A stretch of DNA of 64,000 bases, taken from NCBI GenBank assembly GCA_030704615.1, contig CM060733.1:54562001-54626000 (forward strand), written 5' to 3'. How positions within the stretch are numbered: the first letter of the stretch is position 1; the number at the start of each line of letters is the position of its first letter. The position numbers and the translations under genes were made by a program. This document shows positions 51,581 through 64,000 of the stretch, one piece after another. This DNA is from Takakia lepidozioides (taxonomy: Eukaryota; Streptophyta; Takakiopsida; Takakiales; Takakiaceae). The notes under the pieces are model-generated. The model saw nothing but the letters and a program-made list of their open reading frames with translations, had not been told where the DNA came from and made no database searches.

Positions 51581-52494
51581 TTCGGAAGTACAAGTAGACA
51601 GCGTAGACCACTCCTGCCCTGAAGAAGCCGACGTTCATGTTAAGGCACAAACTGAGAGTGCGAATGGGTACTAACATGGGCCCTCACAACGAAGTATAAG
51701 CCATTTCCATTATGGTCGCCACCATCTCGCATAACCGAAAGAAGCCATGCATTTGGCACACAAAGAATGCATTGGAGGGAAGAGCAAGACATTGGCAACA
51801 CAATGCCAATGGGAACACAATGCGACGACGTAAAAAAAATCCACAAAACTCACATTAATCTCTGAACCCTAAAGACAGACTTATGGAGGCCTTCTAGCTT
51901 CACCTGCAACACGAGAATGATATAGGCAGATCAACAGAAGCTCCCGAGCATGAGATGAGCAGTCGCGCAACAAAGCAAATGAAAAGGAAGGCGTTTCGGT
52001 ATACGTACACTTCCTTCCGAATCGTGTTGCACAAGATCCAAGCGCTACTTACATGAAAAAAGCGGGCGAAGGATATGTAACCAAAGCAAATGAGAAACAT
52101 GAAACAGGAAAGACTGACGCTGCTGAGAACCTCCTCCGAAAGCGCTTTCCTGCGGGGCATATCTTTCACTGAACTTGCCACAACGTCTGCACATGATGTT
52201 TCCAGAACACGCACTACGACATCGATAGAGACGGTGGCACGGTTCAAGCGATGTGGTTGAGGAGAGACGTTCCCTCGCATACAAAGCGTCGCCTTCAGCG
52301 TCTCTGTAAGCAGGTGACAATCACTTCCGCAAAGCACGATCACGTCCTAATCTGTATGCAATTATGAACAATGCATGTATGAGCAGACATGCATACATGT
52401 GGGACGACACATGCATGTATGACAACCTTCACATATGGATGCATGCATCGTGGTAATATAGTTGAAGTAAAACCCTTTCATGTATTACGTGGGT

Positions 52495-52669
52495 GACGGC
52501 CTCACAGGGGACGGAGGCTGGGCGGGGGAGACAGGAAGCCCAATCGCGGCGACTGCGGGCCGCGGCGTTGCCGCCAAGGGGGGTGGGGGGTGGGGGGTGG
52601 GAGGGGAGGGCCACGTAGGCAGCCCCGCTGATGGCGCATTAAACTCCATGGCCTCTTCTATTACTTGCC
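52495..52669 (-). repeat. Right TIR of the MULE
   Basis: The reverse complement begins GGCAAGTAATAGAAGAGGCC. It includes a G-rich stretch (52577-52606) that differs in length from the left TIR. Confidence 0.8.
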
Positions 52670-52710
52670 CACGTTTTATATAGGATTTTACCTAGCATGG
52701 TGGTATCCCC

Positions 52711-52783
52711 TTCGGAAGGTTGTTCTTGTCACATTCAACATTTTAAAAATCTATACAACAGTATTTACTTTACACAGGGTTGT
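52711..52783 (+). repeat. Direct repeat right of the MULE
   Basis: CGGAAGGTTGTTCTTGTCAC, then TCTATACAACAGTATTTACT; partner of 41691-41766. Confidence 0.75.
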
Positions 52784-55126
52784 GCCCATGCATTCAATTT
52801 TCGTAGTTCTCCCTCCGTGAGGGTGAGGTTGTACTCCCCCAAATCATGAGGGCTCATTTTTTGCCCTTGGGACCGATTTGAGGCTAAACTTATGAAGAAT
52901 AAAATATATTATTTCATTTCGGCCTCGACTCCTAGTGTAAAGGTCTGGGGCGGCCTTAAGCTCGACCATTAGGATCGCTCTATTTCCGACAACCCTTGGC
53001 CTCGACTCCTAGTGTAAAGGAGACCTTATCCATCCATAAGGGGTTGGTATCATGTGAACGCGGCGTTAACACAACCCACGGTCATGGGGGTTGTATGTTT
53101 TTAAACCGCGGTCATAGGAGTTACATATTTTGAGGCACGGTGCATTTATAGGGTACAATTGCACCAAAACGATAAACTATCTGATTTATCTATACATTCA
53201 TGAACATTCGATACATTTCAAATCATTACTTGTTCAAAATAAAAAAAATCATCACTTGTAAGCCAAAACATAATATACTAAGGGAATCATTTTAGTATTA
53301 AACTATTATGTATGATTCACCAACCTAACTAAAAACATCATCTATAAACCCTAATTCAACAAAAATTTCGCAAAACGAAACCATAGCCGTGAACCCTAAA
53401 CATGCGGCGGCGGGGTATGGCAACGAGAAAGCTTTGGTCATATAGCCACAAACATGAGAGGCGGCGGAATTCACATTAAGAAATGAAACCAACCGGAAAA
53501 AAACAGGTATCTGCAGTTTAATCCCTGCATAATCCGGGTATCTGCAGTTTATGCCCTACAAATTTTCAGTTTCGCATTGAGACTAAAATTAAAAAAGTAG
53601 TAGTTTCGGGAGTAGGAGTCTCGTCTTGATAAATTATCCATGGGACGTAACAACCTTTAAGGTCTTTTGGAGTCTCAGCACCCTTTCCGTATAATGGAAA
53701 CAGCCTAGTATTGGATGAGCATAACGTGAGGAAATCCCACGCCTATAGGATAACATGTTTATCATGTAGCGGGGTTACTTGTTTCTTAAGTGTTGTTATG
53801 AGGGCCTATGTGAGCAGATAACATAGTTTCGCAAATGTTTTAGTTTCTCAATTTTCGTTTTGCTGCCAAATATTCCGAAGGCATTGAGAATATTCAGAAT
53901 ATTCGCTTGCGCTCACATGACATGCTCCCGCGCTATCCAACCTCCATCCACACAACATCACAAGATTTTGTGGAGGAGCTTGCTCGTCCTGTACTTTGTG
54001 TACTTTTGTACTATTCAATAAAGTTATCCCGGTAAGTTTGGGGATGGAGGGTGAGTTAGGCCAATTTGGCCAAAAGAGAGGTTGAAGTGCAATAATGTCA
54101 AAAGAGCAGGGGATTAAAATACAAGGAAAAAAAAGACAGGACCAAACTCAAAATAGTACCAAAATGAAAGCAAAACGAGTTTCATCTTGCATTTGTTTTT
54201 TGGCTTTCCTCTGGGTCCACGCAGCTAGGGAGGCTGGGGGGCCACGCTGACTTAAGGAGACTACATGCGCACCTTTGGGTGGCCCCGCCGCTGATATCCC
54301 TAACAGCCCACTGAAGCGCTGTCAAAGGCGGATGTGCGACCTTTCGCGACACTTCTTCTCCATGTGCTTAGGACTAGAACCCTAGCCCAAGAACCCACAC
54401 CTCACATCTGCCCTACCAACCGCTCATAACCTTAGGTTATTAGACCCAAAATAGGTATAAGCTAATAACCCTTCATTTCAAAAAAAACACAACATGTTGT
54501 TTACATCTACTAGGGTAGCCTGTGCCACTGGCCCAAATGTCCAATATGGTATGTCCAAGTGCAATCCCCTATGTATCCAAAGACCTTTGGAAGATCTAGG
54601 GTAGCATGTGCCATTGACCCATGTGTGAAGAATTGAAATCTAAGCCCAAGTGCAATCTCCTATGTATCCAAGTGCGTCTCCTATGTTAAGGCCCATCTAA
54701 GCCCAAGTGCAATCTCCTATGTATCCAAGTGCGTCTCCAATGTCCAATGCCACCTAAGTCCAAGTGCAATCCCAAAGCCCACTTTGCTATTTTTCGCGAA
54801 TTTCTTGTGACCAAAAGCACTTGAAATTCCAGATATCCCACGTGAAGGGCCAATCATTGCCCACTTTGCTATTTTTGTGAATTTTCAGCTACCCAAAGTA
54901 CTTGGAATTCCACATCTCCCACACCGCTGGTCCAAAAATCATGAGACCAAATCATGAGACCAAGCTCGAGGGCTTTCAAGCACCAAGCACCAACGCTCTT
55001 GCGGTTTGGGCGATCTCAACGACGCTAACGATGCTACTAAACAACCGTCTCGCTTCATACATTGATTTTTAAAATTTTGGCCTCCGCTGGTTAATATTGG
55101 GATAGGTTATTTCAATTCTGTGGTTA
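52784..55126. other. Gene-poor intergenic region
   Basis: No conserved ORF. It contains a small duplication (GGCCTCGACTCCTAGTGTAA at 52922 and 53000) and the repeats listed at 54530-54780. The rest is AT-rich. Confidence 0.6.
54530..54780 (+). repeat. Short degenerate tandem repeats
   Basis: AAGTGCAATCYCCTATGTAT occurs near 54560, 54650, 54705 and, more diverged, 54760, separated by GCCCATCTAAGCC-type spacers. Confidence 0.7.
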
Positions 55127-55127
55127 T

Positions 55128-55152
55128 ACATATATATATATATATATATATA
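55128..55152 (+). repeat. (TA)n microsatellite upstream of eL32
   Basis: About 12 TA units about 165 bp before the eL32 start codon. Confidence 0.9.
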
Positions 55153-55314
55153 ATGGGATAGACAACCACCTGTTATTAGAGACAAGAATAAATGGACGAT
55201 ATTCATCTCAAGAGGACGAAACCCTGTCTCTCATCGTCAAAGTGAGCGTCAGTCTTGAGAAGCCGCCTCTTTTCTTAGTTGCAGGACCGCAAATCGTCTG
55301 CACCGTAGGCAGCC

Positions 55315-56669
55315 ATGGTGACCCCGTTGATCAAGCGCGATGTGGTCAAGAAGCGCATCAAGAAGTTTAAGCGCATGCAGTCTGACCGGAAGATCTGTGT
55401 CAAGGTGCGTTGCTCTCATCCTGAAGCCACTGTCATCTTCCTCGTTTTGCACCACTCACTGTGCTGGCGAGGGTTTTGCATTTTCTCTTGTACTGTGCGG
55501 TGCTATTTTCTGTTGAATACACGTTCTGAGAGATGGTTTGAGCTGGAACGCATTTCTAGTACGATGGTTTCTTTTCTTATTGGATGGCTATCCAATCATC
55601 CGCCGGCGAAATCTCGCCGCGCCTCTGTTCCTCTGGTATAGTAGCTTACTGTCATCTGTCCAATTCCATGAACAGACCAACTGGAGGAGGCCCAAGGGTA
55701 TCGACTCTCGGGTTCGGCGCAAGTTCAAGGGCACCACACTGATGCCCAACATTGGTTATGGGTCAAACAAGAAGACAAGGCATGTTCTGCCAAGTGGTTT
55801 CGTCAAATTTTTGGTGCACAATGTGAAAGACCTAGAGCTCCTCCTCATGCACAACCGGTGAGTAGCCAACTTCATCTTCTAATCATATGTTGTGACAACT
55901 AATGGGTCGTAGGAATAAGCTTGAAAATTTCAGTGCTCTCTCAGTGGATGAGCTGAAATGCGAGACGGTTTTTTGGTGGTTTCGGTTCTCCTGCCTTGTT
56001 GTTACTACCATAGTCATCGATTAATTTCCTGTTTTAAGAGTTTTGCACTGCTCTGTGAACTTGTAAAATAAGGACCTTATGTGCCATGGGGCCGGACGAA
56101 GACCTTAGATTGTGATTTCTGCCGGGGTTTAGATTTCTCGATTAGGTTCAATGGAAAATGTCAGAGATTTTCTGTACACGAGCCACTTCAGACTCCAATG
56201 GCTGCATTGAAAAGTGAGATAGTGGTTATCTAATAAAAGGGCGGTGTTAAAATTTGATGTTTCATCCTATATTTGTTAATCATGATTGCCCGCATGTTGG
56301 CTGGTAACTTCAAGGCTGGTATGCATTGACAACAATCTGCTCCAAGGAGTGGAATGTTCTTTAGAGTCTGGCTTTCAAGTCATTCTAGAAAGCTGGATGA
56401 GCAAAGTTAACATACATGCTCAGCCTCATAGGTGGACAGATGAGCAGATTGTAGCTCACCGGCCAAGGCGACTAGGTGGCATATTGAGTCGAGTGCCAGT
56501 TAGGAACCCAAGATTTCATTGGAGATGTGGTGGTTGCAGGAAGTATAGTGCTGAAATTGCTCACAATGTGTCGACACTGAAGAGGAAAGCGATAGTGGAG
56601 CGTGCTGCACAGTTGAATGTCGCAGTAACCAATGGGAGCGCACGGCTTCGAAGCCAAGAGGACGAGTAG
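55315..56669 (+). CDS. RPL32: 60S ribosomal protein eL32
   Basis: Three exons, 55315-55404, 55676-55857 and 56540-56669 (90 + 182 + 130 nt), give 133 codons plus TAG, the usual eukaryotic length. All junctions are GT-AG (CAAG/GTGCGT, ACAG/ACC, ACCG/GTGAG, GCAG/GAAG). It starts [14 protein letters not shown], then [47 protein letters not shown], and ends ARLRSQEDE, the family's conserved C-terminus. It is a structural component of the cytosolic large subunit. Small differences (for example [10 protein letters not shown] instead of the common TYCAEIAHN) are tolerated positions. The frame is undamaged, and this is the only intact housekeeping gene in the window. The intron-2 interval 55860-56539 contains spurious ORFs only. 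Confidence 0.97.
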
Positions 56670-59600
56670 AATCCAAGATCTGTCTCACATCTGTTGTGTT
56701 GTCTTATTCTAGGATTGCTTTGACCAGTGTACCTTTCCCGAAATGGCAGACTTTGATTAAATCTTATCGTGTGCTTCATGAGGGGTTTTTTCCTATTTGT
56801 AATGTTTGTGCAAACGACATTGATCATTGTGCTTGGTTGAGATACATTGGTGATTGACACCCAAGATGGGAGAGGCTGAATTCGGGAAAGATCAACTTGT
56901 TGTGTCATGATAGTAGTTTCTTCCCTTTTTACTCAATGTAAGTATTACTCAATTACATTGATCTTCACTGGCAAGGTCTTCTCATTGCACTCGGCTGGGT
57001 GAGAACTCGGCTTCGGTGTGGAAGGAAGGCACTACTGGGAATGTTATTGTATGAAAGGGTTGGCTCTTAGAATCTTCTATCTATGGTCCATGGTTGAGCG
57101 GTCTAGGTGTGTCATGTAACAATTCTAGTGAAGGCGTTGTGCCCAAAAAATAGACAGTTCTTATTCTGCATTCCTACCTCTGGAGACTTTCCAAAACCTC
57201 CAGGGTTCTTTAATTGGATTCCAAGAATGCTTTTTTTGGGTATGATTGAGTCGCTCAGGAAAAGAGGAGTGCAGGCTTGGGCGCAGTGTGTGCTCTGCTT
57301 GATTTCCAAAGCAGGTGGTAGATGCCATCCCGCAGGCTTCATGATGCTGCAGTGGGGTCTTCGTTGAACCAAGTATCCTGTGTCATCTATCTTTCTAAAC
57401 CATAGCTGAAAGCTTGGTACCTGTAAATCGATGATATTACTTAATTAGATATACTGAAAGTGCCTACAAGACAGTAGTCTTGTACTTGCATTTACTTACC
57501 TGATATTTTCTTCAATAAGGCCAACTTCTCAATGTGTTTAGTACCTATTGTTGTACAGTCCCGCACTTAGTGACAACTGCTTCTCTACAACAACTCCACA
57601 GACGGTTTGTGAAAGTGTTATTTGTCGAGTATCTGCAGGCTGGAGTGTTAATACTGACATCATCTAGCCAATTGTTAGTGACAACAACATCCACTGGATG
57701 TGGAATCACAGGTGATGCAGGAGCTTCCTAAGGCGATGCAGAAGACTAGCTTGCTTTTTTCTATGCTTGCTGTGACTTACATAGAATCAGAGGCCTAATT
57801 GAAAGATACGTGACCATTGGAATTCACCCTGGGTTTGCCCTTAATTCACCCAACACCTCCATTTACAGAGTGATCAAATGCCGTGTACTTCAGGGCAGTG
57901 ACCCAAGAGCACTGACAGTCGAGGGTCTCAGTGACAGCAGGCCCCGAAACCACCTAAGTCCTTCTTAGGGGTGTACAACGTTTCAACAAGCCACTGAAGA
58001 TTCACACACTGTAAGCAGTTATTCTCCTTCTGAAATTACTAGTATGGGACCTGATTGACTGAGTGCTATCCGAGAGCACATTGCCTGGGAGTGCCTTCAT
58101 TTCTCGCCTCCCTCACCAAATACCGATGTCGGATGTATGCATAAGTTGGAGCAGAACTCACTTCCTTATCACTCATTATCTCAAACTTAAGCTGACGTGT
58201 GAAAATTTGGCTCAAAGATAAATGCCAGTGGATTTAAACTGCCAACTCTTTTGCCTTGTCGATCGGGAGTTGTTGGTGGAGGTATGTTCGTACGAGAGAC
58301 ACTGTCCTTGTCCTGAAAGTCGTAGATGACCATGGTGTGTTCGACTGCATTGAAAATACATAGTTGATGATCCCCAAGTGCATTACATGTGGACTCTGGG
58401 TATTCCACAAGACCTCTGCATCGCCTTCTTCGCTCGTCCACTAACATTCTCCATGAGCGCCCATTTAACTCACGTTTGCAAATGCAAGTATACATATCTA
58501 TGCCATAAAACTCTAGCCCCAAGAAAAGGTACATTGCCCCCCCACCTGTGTAGTCGCGTAGTAGGCATCACGAATTAGCCTCAAGCTTGGGATGGTACAC
58601 CAGGCATGTTGTGACCAGATTCCTTTTTCTACATCGTATGCTAATACACCCTTACCCATGTCTGTTATCGCAAGGCAATACAGCACCCCATTGCAATATG
58701 CACCATTTTGATACTCGTTAAGTCCAAAATCTGGAGGAGGCAACACCCCCGTTTCCGTCCATTCCGATGTTTTAGAATCGTAAGCCTCTGTTCTCCTAGA
58801 AAGGTGCTCAGTTCCGGTTGTTGCACTCCCAGCCACAATGATCTTGTAACTGTTCGTGGACTTATCCGCCAGCACATGCATCAGAACAGGATGTCGTCGG
58901 TGGTTTAAGGGCGGCAGCCCTTTCCAGCATTGTCTTACGGGATTGCATACGAATAGCTTGTCCGTTTCAGGGAAATTTGCCACATCCACACACAGCAATC
59001 CCCCGCCTCCTGCGACTAAATCCCCGCGTAGAAGCTAATGTTGAAATTTAGTTAGTTGAATCCGCAAGGGGAAGAGACTCTTATTTAGTGGAGTTATATC
59101 TCTCTCTCTCTTTCGTTCAATAATCATAAGGAGATCAGGCTGGCCAGCCAGAACCAGATATAAAATAAACATGGAGTAAAGTTGAAGATTAGATAGTGTA
59201 ATCTCAATATCAAAGCTTGAATCACTATTGTTCATGAGGTAGTTGCAAAACATGCTAGACAGTAAGGGGAAGTCAATCAACCACCAATTCATGCAAGTGA
59301 GCACGGAGCGGCAGGAGTGAAACAGATGGAACCCCAGCAAACCTGTTCGCCGCATGCCTAAGCCTTCCACATGCGCATTAAACTTCCATGCTATGTCTAG
59401 TATAAACCACTGAATTTTTTTGTACAGCCTCCTCGCAGAGGGGACAGCACCCTAACAGCGGAATCGAAAGATAAGTTTGTAGCACGATAGTCTACTGGTA
59501 AGAGCATGTCCCTATTAACAAGAGATTACAGGGGGGTTCCATTTCTAGTTGGTGCTGCTCTTCTGCTCCTGGGCCAGGTGCCGCAGTGAATAGAGGAGTA

Positions 59601-59890
59601 CAGATCCACTTCTAGGACTCTGAATGTTTTTTAGACATGTAAAAAGAAGATTACTACAGTTGTTTTATGAATTGCAGCCCAATGCACTGCACCATTCGAG
59701 ATTTCAATGCTCCCAGCCATTGTCCGTGGATTTGAAAAGCAGTTCGTTGGCACCAAATTGTATGTGAGAGATCCCATTGTGCTCGCTCAGGAAAGCAGCA
59801 TTGAAATGCCATCACTCAGGACCATTGAGAAGACAGAGAAGGATGGGTACAGCCAGAGCATCGTTTGATCTTTGCAGGGTTCCCGATCTA

Positions 59891-60106
<216 letters not shown>

Positions 60107-63100
60107 TTACAAAGCTTCCCTTCAAATATTGCATGCACTACTTCACTTGGTGTAAATACAGACCCCAACAACCATCTTCTGGCAAACAACATAGTTGTAT
60201 TTTGTACCAGGTGCAGCAATGCAGCTTTCAGAGGGTTTTGGTGGAAGATTCTCGCTGATATTTGGGTCAGTATGATTGGTAGGTGATAGGCCATGGATAT
60301 GGTTGGGATTGGATGCCCTTGGTCAGTATGGGAGTCACAAAATGCCACCTCATTACAGTGCTTCTCATAGGAGGTTATGAATCACAATCTGTGAAATTCT
60401 TGTGTAGAGTGTCTACACTCCTAGTTGGAGAAGTCCTGAAACTGAATTCATAGCATAATACATCAAGAGAAAAATTATCTGTTCCTAGTCTCTTTTTTGT
60501 CTTCATAATTTACTTGCAGATTGTATGGCCCTCTGTTTTAGCCTCATGCCATACTTGTGTTTGCAGATTAGCTGGAGCTCAAGCTGGTCACACTGGTTGT
60601 CAGAACTGTGGCATACTGAGATTGTCACACATCTGCCAAGGTTATCTAATAGGGTCAAAGGCTACTAGGCTATGACATGTGTACAGTATATTCCTTCAGT
60701 TTGCCTGACAAATTTAAAGAGCAGCTTTCCCACCTTATTCAGAATGACAGTGGGGCTATGGCTTACTGCTACGAGTGGGACCTGATTCAGTCTATATCCT
60801 CAACAAATAATCATAGTTTGTAATGTAAGAGCTGGTAGTTACCTGATGCCTGCAATCAGATAGGAAAGGTAGTCATGGTAAAACTGAGTGCGGACATTAT
60901 CTTCCAGACATCCTTCCATCGAAGTGCTGCCATCCTCATCCACACCTGATAGCACAACAGCATGTAGTATTCAAGGAGAGCCATGGAGAGGGCCAACTCA
61001 CAGACAAAGAGGATATAACAAATGTGATTCCTCCACCATAAGCCTTTCTCATGCAGTTAGGCTGCCAGGTACTTCAGGATTGCCTTTAGCAAGGATCATC
61101 AGCGGCAAAGACTACAACAACTATGCTCAGGCCAGATGTTCCGCATATGGGTACATCCTCTTTGCTCACTTGGAAGCAGACACAAAAATGAGATGAAAGG
61201 GGTCGGTAGAGGGCTACCATTCTCAGTGATGTAAATAGGAGGGTTGTTGTAGCGCAGTCTGACATAGTTGAGAATCTTCTGTATGCCCCAGGGTACTATG
61301 TACATCCATACGGATCCAGCCTGCAAACAGCCCTCAGTCCCCCAATTGTTAAACAAGAGTAGCACTCCAGCTGAAGATGTGAGTAGACTGCTCTGCAAAG
61401 GTCTTCCTGGAGGAGCAGATTGTTTGTACCCTTTCCTCTTTTTGCAGCATGGAATAAACATCCTCACTAGTTGAATGCCTTGCTATCAGGGGATGTCAAA
61501 ACCTTAGAGCCTGTCACGCCTGCTGGTGGTGGGGTCTCAATCTAGTATGGAACTGTGATAGCTCTCTCATTTCAAGCTCGACTAACATGACATTGGGCTT
61601 AGCAAAAATATTACTAATGCTGGAAGAGGGCTGATGTGAACACCTTACAACGTCCCATGTCTGAGTTTGAACTTGACTATGGCTGGTCTTAAATATGGAT
61701 GTGTTTATGTGACCATACAAGAGAGAGTGCAAGAGAAATGAAATGAAATGAAATGGTACTTTATAACGTCCGCGGAAAGCTCATAGAGCTTATGGGACAA
61801 AATGGAAACATGAGAAATGAAATGAAATGAAATGGTGCTTTATAACGTCCGCGGAAAGCTCGTAGAGCTTATGGGACAAAATGGAAGAAAACATGAGAGA
61901 GGAACAAATCCAGAAACCACAATTAATGTTCTAGCGATTGTCTAAGGGTGAAGGCCTCGTGTAGGTAGGCTGCCACGCATTTTTTATCCTCATAGTGAAA
62001 GACATCAGTGAGAGTTTGGGTTCCACTGAATAAACAGTGAAATCTCCCACGGATCTCGTAGTATAGAGGGCAGTAGAAGAAGAAGTGTTCTTCAGTTTCA
62101 ATTTCCTTGCTGCACCCTATGCAAGCTGGACATAGGCGGTCCTCCCGTTGCAGGTTTTCCCATCTGCCAGTCTCTATCCGTAGGTTGTGGGAACCCACCC
62201 TGAACCGCCCCAATGCCCTCAAGAGGGAAGGAGATAAGGGTGCTGAAAGGTAATTTGGTCTCAAGATTCTATCATCGCGGAGCACCAAGAATGTCTCTCG
62301 ATAGAAGTGGAGCTTTGTCGTGAGATTGGGTAGCATCCAAGTTCTCTTGACATGTAATTCCATAAGCTCTCTCCGAATGAGTCTGTTGCGGTCATGTCTG
62401 GATGTGATCTCGAGCATACCAGGAGTTCCTGAAACCTGCAGCTTTGAGCCTCATAGATGTTGTGAGGGCCCTTGCCACTAGCCCTTTGGGTGGAAGGGCC
62501 TGCAATCTATGGAGAAAGATTGTAAGCCTGAAGAGGGCCTCGGATTGCAATGGTACACATGCGAACTCTGCACCTAGGATCTGAGATGGAGTTGTGCTCC
62601 TGGCGCCAAGCATTGCTTGGAGAAAAGATGACTGTAATGGTTCCAAATTCTTCTCCCACCAGGAGACAGGGACACCAGGTGCCCAGAACTCACAACCATA
62701 GATGGTAGCAGGGCTGACGACGGTGTCAAACAGCCACTATTTGGTCGGGGGATGCCGCAGATGTATTTGCTTGCATTTGGCCTGAAGGCGGACGGAGGCC
62801 GCCTTACCTTTAGTCAACCTGTCCAAGGCAGTGGCTGCAAAGTGAAACTTGGGGGAGTGGATAACCAGACCTAGGTACCGGTATGATTTCACAATCTCAA
62901 TTTCCTGCTGGTTGAAGATGAATCTACGATCAGCCTGGCCATTGAAGACCATGATCTTGGTCTTGCTAAGATGAGAGAAAGCAAAAACATTGACTCCACT
63001 CACAGACTCAGAGGGAGCAAGGAGGAGAGAAAAAGAAAAGAGGAAATCTCAAGGTGGACCATAAATAACCCATGAGCATGTTGGCAAAGGCAAGGAGGTT

Positions 63101-64000
63101 CAAAGACACGAGGGAACTACTGCCTGGCTGACTGGGACTTAACCAGACATCTGGTAATATTTGAGAATCAAGAGTTCCGAACTCATAGCCAGGAGGCCAG
63201 GGCCCCATGGCCATTTTTAGTGGATCCTGGTTGAAGTCTACAATGCAGAGAACCCTTTGCAGCTTGGACGGGGGTTAAGGCAGTACACTGAGCACTACTT
63301 TTGGGTGGACTTCCAGCATGAATCCTTTTAACATCCTGGTAAGAAGATGAACTCTTTGAAGGTGCCCTCTGACCATAACCGGATGAATCCTAACCCTATG
63401 CTGGGGTAATGGGGGCCATATTCGCCTGGGTGGTCAAGACAAAAGCACCCCTGAATCATTCTTCTTCAAGTTACAAAGAAGTGCGCAAGCTGGTGGGTGA
63501 AAGATGCAAAAAGATTTCAGAGCAAGAGCATTGGGAAGTACCAGAGGGCCAATGGGAACGCCATCCTTCGTTTCTGTCAAGGCCCCATCCCAACCACACC
63601 ATTAGGCCATGCCTCAGCAGACACTCTCCTACTACATGTGATAGGATCACATCATAGCAGTACAATGATCTCCAAATAGTACATCCAAAGGCATCAACAA
63701 ACTCGTCTCTAAATGCATTACACCTGCTTAGGTGTCAAATACAATGAAATATGAAGTGCAACAACACTTCTTTTCTCCAACAATGTACTGGCTCAAGGTG
63801 AGGAATCTACAAGCTCCAGCTGATTCAGAAATGAGATAGAAGAGGAAAAAATTAGAATGACCACGCTAGGCCAGAAATCAAATCAAATAATAAGAAGCAA
63901 AATTAAACGTGATAAAGCGCAAAAGACAAGAAACCACAGAGGAGGAGAGAGAGAGAGGCCATACGAGATGCTATGGCACGCGTGTCCATGTATTCGTCCA

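Larger units (their letters stand above)
41787..52669. mobile_element. MULE (Mutator-like) transposon, about 10.9 kb
   Basis: Terminal inverted repeats start GGCAAGTAATAGAAGAGGCC at both ends (41787 and, inverted, 52669) and remain similar for about 170 bp, including GAGTTTAATGCGCCATCAGC and GGCTGCCTACGTGGCCCTCC. Long TIRs and the transposase inside fit the Mutator superfamily. The flanking 9-mers TTAATTTTA and CACGTTTTA share only the last five bases, so the expected 9-bp target duplication is decayed or absent. Cargo: transposase (plus), a 258-aa ORF (plus) and an accessory multi-exon gene (minus). Confidence 0.85.

Overview
This is nuclear DNA of a plant. The evidence is a three-exon cytosolic ribosomal protein eL32 gene, two copies of a plant-type multi-exon family 1 glycoside hydrolase (GH1), a kelch-type F-box-like gene, captured plant pentatricopeptide-repeat (PPR) fragments, and plant classes of transposons (CACTA, MULE, Ty3/gypsy, LINE, tRNA-derived SINEs). 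A seed-free land plant or a close algal relative is my guess from the odd transposon contents. The species cannot be fixed by reading alone.

Layout. 51-4630 is a CACTA transposon with TCT target duplications that carries PPR gene scraps. It sits 20 bp upstream of a broken ORF (4650-5282) that encodes a run of RNA-polymerase-II-CTD-like Y-T-P-x-S-P-x heptads. About 5.4-13.58 kb is the 5' part of a Ty3/gypsy retrotransposon. It has a long minisatellite leader and one 1302-aa ORF joining gag, zinc knuckles, protease and a full-looking C5 cytosine DNA methyltransferase domain. A single UAG followed by CAA CCA separates this ORF from an in-frame reverse transcriptase, which is cut off at about 13.58 kb.

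13.6-25.7 kb is the strangest part. Two decayed, convergent, many-exon genes lie there. The right one (minus strand, 24.0 to 19.2 kb) combines a ParB-like DGNHR motif with a permuted amino-methyltransferase fold. The left one (plus strand, 13.7-17.9 kb) ends a domain with a methylase-like glycine loop. Each gene is sprinkled with its own palindrome: a GATC-centred one on the left, and ATTTCGGCGCCGAAAT on the right. The right palindrome forms an array of about 15 copies upstream of the gene and recurs in its introns. A truncated zinc-ribbon transposase-like gene (26.2-27.5 kb) and a decayed gypsy integrase (27.5-28.7 kb) follow.

28.7-32.3 kb holds SINEs, including an inverted pair, and another small palindrome cluster. 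32.36-40.07 kb (minus) is a GH1 pseudogene with nonsense codons and a lost catalytic Glu. Its introns contain scrambled LINE pieces. 40.3-41.7 kb is a long fold-back repeat. 41.79-52.67 kb is a MULE transposon bounded by about 170-bp terminal inverted repeats, with a SWIM-finger transposase, an intact 258-aa ORF and a minus-strand accessory gene. 52.7-55.3 kb is gene-poor. eL32 (55.3-56.7 kb) is the only clearly intact host gene. 58.2-59.4 kb is a kelch pseudogene. 59.9 kb to the end is a second, more intact GH1 copy (3' half only) on a segmental duplication of 32.3-35.0 kb, with a LINE inserted after the duplication.

Most coding sequence here is transposon-borne and decayed. Nonsense codons are often of the C-to-T type, as expected for methylated repeats.
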